From: a virus
Virus record (IMG/VR): IMGVR_UViG_3300017746_000005
Location: 1 to 64,000 of that record
Reading direction: 5' to 3' (one strand)
Length of the DNA stretch: 64,000 nucleotides
Part shown: one piece after another, positions 55,463 to 63,596 of the stretch
Position numbering within the stretch: the stretch's first letter is position 1
Layout of the letters: every line of letters begins with the position of its first letter
Position numbers and translations under genes: made by a program
Notes under the pieces: generated by a model
What the model was told of the DNA's origin: nothing
Databases searched by the model: none
What the model saw: only the letters and a program-made list of their open reading frames with translations

Positions 55463-56586
55463 AATTGAAAAAACAAGTAGGATTTCACTTATCCCATAAC
55501 TCCTCAGTATCAGTTCTTTCTGAAGATGGGGACATTGAACTTTTCCTGGAAGAAGAAAGATTGTCTAGATTAAAATATGATAACGATCCATTTCATGCAT
55601 GTAACATGGTTCTTGGTGGACTTACCATGGATGAGATTGAAAAATATGAAGTAGCAACATCTGCATTAATATCTAAAGACAAGCTGGGAGTAAGTACATT
55701 AGATCGTAGTAGTGATATGTTAATAATGTATGTTTCTAAATCATTAAAACTTCTACCACATGAACAAAACTCTTTTAAGTATGAAATAGTCAAAGAAAAA
55801 TTTGAAAAGTTTTTTGATCATCACTTATTTCATGCTTATTGTGGATTCTATAATTCTGGATTTGATGATGCAGTTGTAGTTGTGGTTGATGGTATGGGAA
55901 ACTTCCTTACTCCTGCAGAAGATAGGCATGAGGTTGTTTCCATATTCGATGCATCTTATCCATGTAATATGAATTCTTTAGGAGGGATGTCTACACCCTC
56001 TTATGATAGTTGTGATGAATCTGAACATAAAGGTGAGTGGACATGTGGAATTGGTATGGTGTACTCCGCAGTATCCTCATATATGGGTTTTGGTGGACTT
56101 GGGGCTGGAATAGTAATGGGTCTTGCTTCATACGGTAAAGAAGATCCCAATATTAGATCTTTCCTTTCTGATGGATTTAATGTAGATTCAAATCTTTTTT
56201 ATAGGTCTAAGTATGGATGTAATTTTATTCCATATGATTACTTACCTCATCATAGAGAAGCTGAAAATACTGAGAATCACTTTGAAAAATTAGCTAACCT
56301 TGCTTGGAGACTTCAGGAAGATTTTCAGACTCATATGTTAAAAATTTTATTGGACGCTCTTGCAATATCGAAACGTAAAAATATTATTTTAACTGGTGGA
56401 TGTGCATTAAACTGTTCTGCAAATTATTGGTATTTGGATAAGTTGCCAAAAGATGTTAAACTATATGTGGAACCTATTAGTAGTGATGCTGGAATTAGTA
56501 TTGGAGTATCTAAAGCTCAATATTATTCCAAAACTGGTTCCATGAAAAAATATCCACTTAAAAACTTATACTTAGGACCCGAATGA
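55459..56586 (+). CDS. carbamoyltransferase Kae1-like domain only, copy B
   Basis: 375 residues, tandem paralogue of copy A, again ending at NLYLGPE. DHHLFHAY (H121, H122, H125) and PISSDAG are kept. Two positions conserved in copy A and in the 598-aa enzyme are changed: AGK-MGL-PYG reads AGIVMGLASYG (Lys to Ile, Pro to Ser). Stretches of DNA are almost identical to copy A (around 56090-56160), implying recent duplication or conversion. It may be a diverged or structural partner. Confidence 0.8.
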   Translation: MKLKKQVGFHLSHNSSVSVLSEDGDIELFLEEERLSRLKYDNDPFHACNMVLGGLTMDEIEKYEVATSALISKDKLGVSTLDRSSDMLIMYVSKSLKLLPHEQNSFKYEIVKEKFEKFFDHHLFHAYCGFYNSGFDDAVVVVVDGMGNFLTPAEDRHEVVSIFDASYPCNMNSLGGMSTPSYDSCDESEHKGEWTCGIGMVYSAVSSYMGFGGLGAGIVMGLASYGKEDPNIRSFLSDGFNVDSNLFYRSKYGCNFIPYDYLPHHREAENTENHFEKLANLAWRLQEDFQTHMLKILLDALAISKRKNIILTGGCALNCSANYWYLDKLPKDVKLYVEPISSDAGISIGVSKAQYYSKTGSMKKYPLKNLYLGPE

Positions 56587-56909
56587 GATATAATGTAGAT
56601 ATAGACGGCACTATCTGTATTCCTGGAAAAGGAGAAGGCAGATATACTGAAGCTGTACCTATCCCAGAAAGGATCTCTAAAATAAATGATCTATATATTA
56701 AAGGACATCAGATAATCTACCATACCGCTAGAGGTATGGGTACATTTAATAATGATCGAGAACAAGCTAAGGAAAAGTATTACGACTTCACTCACAAACA
56801 ACTGTTAGAATGGGGATGTATGTTTCACGATCTTTTCTTAGGAAAACCTTCAGCTGACTATTACATTGACGACAAGGGAGTAAGTGCCGATGAATTCTTC
56901 GATACCTAG
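56583..56909 (+). CDS. capsule-type HAD phosphatase (EcbF/BcbF-like)
   Basis: 108 residues. YNVDIDGTIC gives the D6-x-D8-G-T nucleophile loop; IIYHTARGMGTFNND supplies motif II (Thr) with the R-x-M of capsule phosphatases; GKPSADYYIDDKGV supplies the Lys and DD of motifs III and IV. Such small phosphatases occur in capsule and LPS sugar loci. It is too short to be a typical GmhB, so whether it dephosphorylates a heptose phosphate is open. Overlaps copy B by 4 nt. Confidence 0.75.
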   Translation: MRYNVDIDGTICIPGKGEGRYTEAVPIPERISKINDLYIKGHQIIYHTARGMGTFNNDREQAKEKYYDFTHKQLLEWGCMFHDLFLGKPSADYYIDDKGVSADEFFDT

Positions 56910-57264
56910 AGCAGCAGAACCAATTAAGTTCGTGTCCAAAGGATGGGGATATGAAAAATGGATAGTTAACTCAGAACAATATTGTGGCAAACTCCTTTTC
57001 ATTGCAAAAGGAAAACAATGTTCTTGGCACTTTCATAAAAAGAAAGACGAAGTTTTCTATGTTCAAAGTGGAAAAATTAAAATCTACTATGGGTGGGATG
57101 ACAATATTGAAGTCGCTAATGTATCTGTACTAGAAACTGGAGATAAGTTTCATGTTCCTATTGGAATGAAACATAGAATGTATGGTCTTTCCGATACTGA
57201 ATTATTTGAATTTAGTACAGAACATTTTGATGAAGATAGTAATAGAATTGAATCTGGAGATTGA
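56890..57264 (+). CDS. cupin, sugar-isomerase-like
   Basis: 124 residues from ATG 56890 (in-frame GTG at 56884 possible). One cupin domain: SWHFHKKKDEVFYVQSG gives H47-x-H49 and E54, and KFHVPIGMKHRMYG gives the second motif with H95. WGYEKWIVNSEQYCGK resembles type II mannose-6-phosphate isomerase/cupin sugar proteins. Location in the sugar operon fits a sugar epimerase or isomerase, unproven. Overlaps the phosphatase by 20 nt and the next start by one. Confidence 0.7.
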   Translation: MNSSIPRAAEPIKFVSKGWGYEKWIVNSEQYCGKLLFIAKGKQCSWHFHKKKDEVFYVQSGKIKIYYGWDDNIEVANVSVLETGDKFHVPIGMKHRMYGLSDTELFEFSTEHFDEDSNRIESGD

Positions 57265-57869
57265 TGAGAGCTGAAAAAATAACAGATCTAATTGTGGTTT
57301 TGAAAAATCACATCCCAGACAAAACCTGTGATGAAATATTGGAATGGTTTAAATCGAACAAACATCTTCAAAGTGATGGGTGCGTTTATAGCACAAAAAA
57401 CGGAAAAAACATTGGACCTAGTGTTAAAAAAGATTTTAAAAATGCTATTCAGACTCTAGTCCCTCCAGAAGCACCTATCTCAGACAAGATGACAGAGATC
57501 ACTATGTCTGCTTTTAGGGAAGCAGGTTCTAGATATCCAGTTCCAGAAGATAGCATGACTCTAAATGATTATTGCGTTAGGGTATATCCCAAGAACGAAG
57601 GAATATTTAAGACTCATGTGGACCAACATGCATTTGGTACAGTAAGTAGAATATTTGCTTGCATTATGTATCTCAATGATGTTGAGGAAGGTGGAGAAAC
57701 AGAATTTCCAGATTGGAATATAGCAGTAAGACCAGAGAAGGGGAAAGTACTATTATTTCCATGCAATTATTTGTTCAAACATAAAGGAAATGCTCCCATT
57801 TCCGAAGAAAAATATATCGCTACAAATTTTATTAACTTTATGGTGCAAGATATTCCTCTAACGTCTTGA
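57264..57869 (+). CDS. prolyl-hydroxylase-like 2OG-Fe(II) oxygenase
   Basis: 201 residues from ATG 57264 (TGATG overlap with the cupin; TTG 57261 also in frame). H118-x-D120 (THVDQHAFG), CIMYLNDVEEGGETEFP, GKVLLFPCNYLFKHKG with H173, then K183, the P4H-type 2OG ligand. ENDS in the family usually act on peptidyl or sugar substrates; target unknown. Last plus-strand gene of the island; its 3' end overlaps the convergent HldD gene by 32 nt. Confidence 0.8.
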   Translation: MRAEKITDLIVVLKNHIPDKTCDEILEWFKSNKHLQSDGCVYSTKNGKNIGPSVKKDFKNAIQTLVPPEAPISDKMTEITMSAFREAGSRYPVPEDSMTLNDYCVRVYPKNEGIFKTHVDQHAFGTVSRIFACIMYLNDVEEGGETEFPDWNIAVRPEKGKVLLFPCNYLFKHKGNAPISEEKYIATNFINFMVQDIPLTS

Positions 57870-58641
57870 GTCTATAGTTTAACCATTTCATATCTGCACA
57901 GGTATAATCTTGATACTTACCTTTTAGGTGATCTGGGAAAGGAATCATTTCGATTTCTCCCCCTTCTTTTTTAGCAACTAACTCTGCAACTCTCTGGAAT
58001 GACATTGGTTTGCCAGTTCCAATATCATAGATTCCACTGGGAGCGTCATTATTCATGACAATATTGACTATATCATCTACACATACAAAGTCCCTATAAA
58101 AATTATCCGATCCTTCAAACAATTTAAGTTTCCCAGTCTCTTTGATCTGTTTGGTAAACTTTGAGACTGGACTTGCTTGGTCTCCCTTATGATCTTCTCC
58201 AGTTCCGTATACATTAAAATATCTAAATCCTTGGATACTTTCAAACCGATCTATATTGTCCAATACGTAATAATCTATGATTAGTTTTGAAATTGCATAT
58301 TGATTCAGTGGATTGATCTTCCTACATTCTCTTGTTTGATTACCATACACAGATGCCGAGGATGCATACTTTATAGGAATTTTATGTTCAATTGCATGTG
58401 AAAATAGGTGAGCAGTAAAAGATTGATTGTAATGTGCAATCTTTACCCAGTTTTTTTCTGTTGTAGATGAGATTGCTCCATTATGAATTATTAAGTCTAC
58501 ATTTTCCCATCCATTAAATTTGGACAGAAATTTCCATGCGTTATCGACATCAATTCCAATAACATCATGTTCTCCTTCAGTTTCAAAATAGTTTTGAAAG
58601 TGAGATCCAATAAACCCTTTATATCCAGTAATTAAAATCAT
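57838..58641 (-). CDS. hldD: ADP-heptose 6-epimerase HldD-like
   Basis: 267 residues (E. coli HldD 310). G6-x-x-GFIG Rossmann loop; S58-S-T-T-E62; YASSASVYG; Y115-x-x-x-K119; GFRYFNVYGTGEDHKG; KLFEGSDNFYRDFVCVDD; GIYDIGTGKPMSFQ; and PFPDHLKGKYQDYT. These match HldD in order and are more specific than general SDR epimerases. It would interconvert ADP-D,D- and ADP-L,D-heptose in the cytoplasm. Its start overlaps the stop of the other minus-strand gene (TGATG). It lacks ~40 residues after the first strands. Confidence 0.88.
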   Translation of the reverse strand: MILITGYKGFIGSHFQNYFETEGEHDVIGIDVDNAWKFLSKFNGWENVDLIIHNGAISSTTEKNWVKIAHYNQSFTAHLFSHAIEHKIPIKYASSASVYGNQTRECRKINPLNQYAISKLIIDYYVLDNIDRFESIQGFRYFNVYGTGEDHKGDQASPVSKFTKQIKETGKLKLFEGSDNFYRDFVCVDDIVNIVMNNDAPSGIYDIGTGKPMSFQRVAELVAKKEGGEIEMIPFPDHLKGKYQDYTCADMKWLNYRLKTLEEYLAP

Positions 58642-59348
58642 CAGTATACTATCGTTGGAATAGGTAGAAATATTGATTGAGCGAGTCTATACACCTGTTG
58701 ATCAAAGTGACCTGGATGTTGATATACACCATGAAGAAAATTATCTGGATATACAATCAATCTATTGTATTTCATTTCTGCTAAGTGAACAAGTTCCCAA
58801 GGACCAACACTATCTCTTACGGTGTCCTCTTTCCAGATTCCAGATTGGTATACATCAACACAACTCATTCCCTTATAAGTATAAAATCCAGTGCCACCAT
58901 GACATTCTTCTGGCGTGTTTAAATAAATTACACCTGCCCAACCCCTAACTAAATTTTTACTATCTATAGGAGAATCTACGTGTGGAATAAGTGCTTGATC
59001 TGATGCAGTTACATTTACCGAGAATGTAAGTTGTTTGCATCCACAGATAAATCGTTCTTCTTCCTCTTTTGTCAATCCATAAACTGATTTGGCTATGTCA
59101 GTCCAGATTGGAACTAAATGATCAAGATCAAAATTTGCACTAACTCTACCACCTGGCACTCCTCCACAAATTCTTCTATTTAAAGTTGGAGGGATTCTTA
59201 GAGCCAAATCTCTAACTTGATCGGGATTTTTATAAAAATTATCGATGTATACGATTGGTTTTTCTTCCCATCCCATTAACTCTACTCTTGCATCCAATTC
59301 ATCATTGACTGCAAACGTTTCGATTTCATTTATTAAGTACTTTTCCAT
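58641..59348 (-). CDS. DUF6445-like (2OG-Fe(II)-like) protein, minus strand
   Basis: 235 residues. VYIDNFYKNPDQVRDLAL, H123-x-D125 (IPHVDSP), WAGVIYLNTPEECHGGTGFY, H206 (FLHGVY) and R221 (YRLAQSIF) give the same layout as the 48955 protein, with low overall identity. It forms a two-gene minus-strand cassette with hldD. The ATG at 59348 has no clear SD, so an internal ATG at Met25 is possible. Only 38 bp separates it from gp13 on the other strand. Confidence 0.65.
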   Translation of the reverse strand: MEKYLINEIETFAVNDELDARVELMGWEEKPIVYIDNFYKNPDQVRDLALRIPPTLNRRICGGVPGGRVSANFDLDHLVPIWTDIAKSVYGLTKEEEERFICGCKQLTFSVNVTASDQALIPHVDSPIDSKNLVRGWAGVIYLNTPEECHGGTGFYTYKGMSCVDVYQSGIWKEDTVRDSVGPWELVHLAEMKYNRLIVYPDNFLHGVYQHPGHFDQQVYRLAQSIFLPIPTIVY

Positions 59349-59352
59349 GAGA

Positions 59353-59360
59353 TATAAATA
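59353..59360 (+). promoter_or_regulatory. late promoter TATAAATA for the gp13 operon
   Basis: Perfect TATAAATA, 26 bp before the gp13 ATG in the 38-bp divergent gap. Read on the minus strand it is TATTTATA, immediately before the DUF6445 start. Confidence 0.7.
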
Positions 59361-59386
59361 TGTTGAGAACCCTATGATTATTAGGA

Positions 59387-60205
59387 ATGGCTAAGCCCTC
59401 CAGTAGAGAAGCATTGAAGCAGTATTGCCTCAGGAAACTCGGAAAGCCAGTATTGGAAGTCAATGTCGATGATGATCAAATCGAAGACTTGATAGACGAT
59501 GCACTCCAATTATATCATGAAAGACATGGTGAGGGAATAGATAGAGTATTTTTAAAACATAAGTTGACCGAGGCAGAAAGAACTGCTATGGTTGGAATTG
59601 CTCAAACAACAACTGTTACTGATACTTTTGGCGGGATTTCTTCTGCAGATTATACAGAACAAGCTAACTACCTTCCATTACCAGACACTATTATTGGAGT
59701 CAATAAGATATTTAAAATGGACTCATCCACCTTATCGGCGGGGATGTTCAATATAAAATATCAACTCTTCCTTAATGATTTATACTACTACGGCGCAATA
59801 GATTTATTGAACTATAGTCAAACAAAATCATACTTGGAGACTATAGATTTTCTTCTTAATCCAGAAGTCCAAATAAGATTTAACAAAAAGAACAGTAGAT
59901 TATACATGGATATAAATCTAAAAGAACTCACAGAAGATCATTTTCTAATATTAGATTGTTATAGAGTTGTAGATCCAGAAAGTGAAACTGCTGTATATAA
60001 TGATCTATGGATTAAGAGGTATACAACATCTCTAATTAAAAGACAATGGGGACAAAACCTAATTAAGTTCCAAGGAGTTAAGCTTCCTGGTGGACTTGAG
60101 ATGAACGGTAGACAACTATTTGATGACGCTCAACGAGAATTAGAAGATCATGAACAAAAGTTGATAACTGAATATGCCATGCCACCCCTAGATATGATAG
60201 GATAA
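59387..60205 (+). CDS. gp13: neck protein gp13 (head completion)
   Basis: Connects the filled head to the tail with gp14. It has 272 residues (T4 309). LKQYCLRKLGKPVLEV ... QIEDLIDDALQLYHE matches T4 'LKDYILRRLGAPIINV ... QIYDCIQRALELYGE', and VKLPGGLEMNGRQLFDDAQ matches T4 'MMLPGGVTIDGQRLIEEAR' near the C-terminus. Its TAA overlaps gp14's ATG. Confidence 0.94.
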   Translation: MAKPSSREALKQYCLRKLGKPVLEVNVDDDQIEDLIDDALQLYHERHGEGIDRVFLKHKLTEAERTAMVGIAQTTTVTDTFGGISSADYTEQANYLPLPDTIIGVNKIFKMDSSTLSAGMFNIKYQLFLNDLYYYGAIDLLNYSQTKSYLETIDFLLNPEVQIRFNKKNSRLYMDINLKELTEDHFLILDCYRVVDPESETAVYNDLWIKRYTTSLIKRQWGQNLIKFQGVKLPGGLEMNGRQLFDDAQRELEDHEQKLITEYAMPPLDMIG

Positions 60206-62496
60206 TGCCCTTAAATCCATTTTTTCTCCACGGTTCACCAAGCGAACAGAGATTGGTTCAGGACTTGGTTAACGAACATCTAAAAATGTTCGGTCAGGAT
60301 GTCTTGTACATGCCTAGGAGGATTGTTAATGAGCAAACAGTTATTAAAGAAATAACTGCATCTAGGTTTGATGATAGTTTTAGACTCGAAGCTTACTTGG
60401 TTAACTTTGATGGATTTGGAAGTCCATCAGAAATTCTATCAAAATTTGGAGTTAGATCACAAGACGAGATACAATTAGTAATATCTAAAGAAAGATATGA
60501 TGATTTTATATCTCCTCTATTGAAGTTGTGGCCAGAAGATGAAATTAAAGTTGCAACTAGACCTCAAGAAGGAGATTTAATCTATCTCCCTCTAGACAAC
60601 GCATTGTTTGAAATTAAGTTTGTAGAGACGAAAGTTCCTTTCTATCAACTCAATGATCTTTACATGTATGAATTGAGATGCGAGATCTTTGAATATGAAG
60701 ATGAGATCATTGATCTTCCAGATACTCTTGCTGGTGTCAATGGCGATGAAGTCATGGAACCAATTGGTATGGGTGGTCAATTTATATCCCTTCAGTTGGC
60801 TAAGGATACTTATGGTAATGCAACTGCATCGGTATCTCTTGCGTCTACAATTTTTGGAACAAAGTCGGTACAGTATATTCAATTATTTAATGATGGTAAT
60901 TATAAATCAACACCATCAGTATATGTTTCAAAACCAACCAGAGGAAATCAAGCCACTGGTATTGCAACTGCGGTCAATGGTCGTGTAAAAACAGTCAATT
61001 TGCATTTTGGTGGAACAAATTATATTCAGATTCCACAAGTAACTTTTACACCGCCAAACAGAACGGTAGCAACAGAAACAAAGTTTGGAAATAACTCCTT
61101 ATATCACGACAATACTCAGGATACGGAACAGTCAAGATTTGAGTTCCCAACAAATATTGACTCTAGAGATACTGAAGATGGGAGATTGTCTTTTAGTATG
61201 TGGTTTTATCCAACTACATTTACTCCAAATCCAAGTTATGGTGGAGTTATTTTGTGGTCTGACAGAATCAAAGTATACCATAGAGATTCTGGAACTGTAG
61301 TTTTTGCTTCTGGATCTACTGCCATTGAAAATCCAAATCCACTTACATTGAATGCATGGAACTTCATTAGAATTGAACAACATGGTTCTAATGCTAAACT
61401 CTGTGTGAATGGTAATCCTGGATCTGAGTATAGTAATGCAGACCCAATCATGTTCTTTGCGAACAACCAACTACATTATGGTGCGGATGCTTCTGGTCTA
61501 GGCAAACTAGATACAATCAAAGATGGATATATTGGATATCTAGATCATGTGACTCTCAATCTTACTGGGGATACTTCGTTTAGAACTGCCAGTGAAGCTC
61601 TTGTTCCAACAACAACATCAGAACAAGAAATAGATACACCAACATCCAAGACATCTCAGTTTGTTGAGAACCTCAATAATGAATATCCAGAAGTATATGC
61701 CTCTATAAATGCGGACAGAGAGGTGTCTGGACTGCAAATTGTTTACGGTGGTAGTGGATATGTTTCTAATCCATTAATGACTATTGAGAAACCAGATCTT
61801 GGACAACAGGCAACTGCAGTTGCTATTATGACGAGCAGGACTGGCGTTTCCAATAAGGCTATTGATAGAGTTCTATTAATTAACCCAGGAACTGGATACA
61901 CTACTCCTCCAAATATTACCTTTAGGGGAGGCAAACCAACATCAGTAGCTATTGCTACTGCTATAGTATCTACTGGTGTCCTTGGATCAGTAGGAATCGA
62001 TACCGCTGGATTTGGATACAACTTTACCCCAACTGTAGGGATCACTTCCGTGTTTGTTCCTCAGTCCAGTAATACCTCAGATCTAATTAAAAATGCACAG
62101 GCAGAATCAGTTGTAAGCACTGGATCTAGTATCGTTCAAATTAGATTCTCAAATGCAGGTGCGGGTTACACTGCGATTTCCCCATTGGTAGATATCCAAG
62201 AAGTTATAAATCCATTCTTTGGTGATTTCCTAATTGGAGAATCTGTGAGAGGAGTTTCCAGTGGAACAAGCGCACTTGTTGCTTCTTGGGATTCTGGTAA
62301 TAGAATATTAAAACTTGGCAATGCAACTGGAGATTTCCAGTATGGAGAAACTATTGTTGGTGCGGCAGCAAGTTATACTGTTGCTACTGCCAATTCTAAT
62401 TTTGAAGGCAATGAGTTTGCTTCCAATGATGAGATTGAATTTGAAGCAGACAACATTATTGATTTTACAGAAAGAAATCCTTTTGGGGAAGTCTAA
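60205..62496 (+). CDS. gp14: neck protein gp14 with LamG-like insertion
   Basis: 763 residues (T4 256). The N-terminal ~175 residues match T4 gp14 (EGDLIYLPLDNALFEIKFVE, then PFYQLNDLYMYEL, like T4 '[20 protein letters not shown]...PFYQLG'). The last ~20 (FTERNPFGEV) parallel its end. In between lie GG-x-GY-type repeats and, at ~325-455, a LamG/concanavalin-like jelly-roll: FSMWFYPTTFTPNPSYGGVI, LNAWNFIRIEQHG, LCVNGN, YIGYLDHVTLNL. The insert would decorate the neck. Overlaps gp13. Confidence 0.88.
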   Translation: MPLNPFFLHGSPSEQRLVQDLVNEHLKMFGQDVLYMPRRIVNEQTVIKEITASRFDDSFRLEAYLVNFDGFGSPSEILSKFGVRSQDEIQLVISKERYDDFISPLLKLWPEDEIKVATRPQEGDLIYLPLDNALFEIKFVETKVPFYQLNDLYMYELRCEIFEYEDEIIDLPDTLAGVNGDEVMEPIGMGGQFISLQLAKDTYGNATASVSLASTIFGTKSVQYIQLFNDGNYKSTPSVYVSKPTRGNQATGIATAVNGRVKTVNLHFGGTNYIQIPQVTFTPPNRTVATETKFGNNSLYHDNTQDTEQSRFEFPTNIDSRDTEDGRLSFSMWFYPTTFTPNPSYGGVILWSDRIKVYHRDSGTVVFASGSTAIENPNPLTLNAWNFIRIEQHGSNAKLCVNGNPGSEYSNADPIMFFANNQLHYGADASGLGKLDTIKDGYIGYLDHVTLNLTGDTSFRTASEALVPTTTSEQEIDTPTSKTSQFVENLNNEYPEVYASINADREVSGLQIVYGGSGYVSNPLMTIEKPDLGQQATAVAIMTSRTGVSNKAIDRVLLINPGTGYTTPPNITFRGGKPTSVAIATAIVSTGVLGSVGIDTAGFGYNFTPTVGITSVFVPQSSNTSDLIKNAQAESVVSTGSSIVQIRFSNAGAGYTAISPLVDIQEVINPFFGDFLIGESVRGVSSGTSALVASWDSGNRILKLGNATGDFQYGETIVGAAASYTVATANSNFEGNEFASNDEIEFEADNIIDFTERNPFGEV

Positions 62497-62499
62497 ATA
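62493..62499 (+). promoter_or_regulatory. late promoter-like CTAAATA before gp15
   Basis: CTAAATA overlaps the gp14 stop, 17 bp before the gp15 ATG. Confidence 0.45.
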
Positions 62500-62516
62500 A
62501 TTAAAAATACTGTATC

Positions 62517-63596
62517 ATGTTAACTTCTCATTTCTATCACGAAATTATTAGGAAAGTAATTATTTCCTTCGGAACCCTTTTTAATGGGATCGAAATAAAG
62601 CATCAAGATAAAAATGACAAGACGTTTAGTGTTATTAATGTTCCAATTTCTTACGGACCAACTCAAAAGTTTCTAGCACGACTAGAGCAAAGTAGAGATT
62701 TAAGATCTCCAGGTAAACCAGCTGGTGCGTTGACATTACCGAGAATGTCATTTGAGATGATTGGAGTTCAATATGATGCTAGTAGGAAAATTTCTACTAT
62801 GCAAACTTTTAAGGCTGTTAATAAAGATACAAATAAATTGATTAAGGGATATATGCCTGTCCCATATAATATCAATATGCAATTGAGTATACTAACAAAA
62901 CTCAATGAAGATGCTCTAGAAATATTAGAACAAATTTTACCTTATTTTCAACCATCGTTTAATCTAACAGTCAATCTCACTGATACTATTGGAGAGACTA
63001 GAGATATTCCAATTACATTAGAAGCAATTCAGATGGATGATAATTATGAAGGAGACTTTTTAACAAGAAGAGCTTTAATTTATACTTTAAATTTTACTTG
63101 TAAAGCCTATCTTTACGGTCCTATTAGTGCAACTACTGACGGACTCATCAAGAAAGTTCAAGTTGATTATATGCAAGGAACTGATAATCGCAAAACTCCA
63201 AATAGACAACTTAGGTATACTGCTGTTCCTATTGCTATTAAAGATTATGATAATGATGATACTGCTAGAACTGGAGAAGTATTTGATGATCGAGTAACGG
63301 CATTTACTGTCTCAGATGCAACTCCATTTGTTTCCAATAGCTACATTCAAATTGATGAAGAAGTTATGCGAATCAGGTCTAAGAGTGGACAACGGTTGCA
63401 TGTAGAGAGAGGAGAATACGGAACGGTTGCTGTCCCTCATGATATTGATGTCCAGATCAATGCAATTACTATTCAAGATGATGTATATGTAGAAGCAAAT
63501 CTAGATGAGGATGACTTTGGATTTGGTGAAACGAGAACTGAATATTTGGATGGACAAGTCTATAGTATCAGTCAGAGTAGAGATTCTGACTTATGA
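62517..63596 (+). CDS. gp15: tail terminator/sheath-completion protein gp15
   Basis: Caps the tail tube and sheath before head joining. It has 359 residues (T4 272). SHFYHEIIRKVIISFGTLFN; NVPISYGPTQKF (T4 'RVPITYASKEHF'); LSILTKLNEDALEILEQILP followed by YFQPSFNLTV (T4 'YFQPHFNTTM'); and RRALIYTLNFTCKAYLYGPI fit throughout. A C-terminal addition (~272-303) carries the 'IDEEVMRI...V-x-RG-x-x-GT' module shared with gp7. Ends in ATGA overlap with gp16. Confidence 0.93.
   Translation: MLTSHFYHEIIRKVIISFGTLFNGIEIKHQDKNDKTFSVINVPISYGPTQKFLARLEQSRDLRSPGKPAGALTLPRMSFEMIGVQYDASRKISTMQTFKAVNKDTNKLIKGYMPVPYNINMQLSILTKLNEDALEILEQILPYFQPSFNLTVNLTDTIGETRDIPITLEAIQMDDNYEGDFLTRRALIYTLNFTCKAYLYGPISATTDGLIKKVQVDYMQGTDNRKTPNRQLRYTAVPIAIKDYDNDDTARTGEVFDDRVTAFTVSDATPFVSNSYIQIDEEVMRIRSKSGQRLHVERGEYGTVAVPHDIDVQINAITIQDDVYVEANLDEDDFGFGETRTEYLDGQVYSISQSRDSDL

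Noticed and set aside
54344-56586. Calling the two short carbamoyltransferases pseudogenes
   Set aside because: Both are intact, end at a domain border, overlap neighbours by 4 nt and keep the metal-site histidines.
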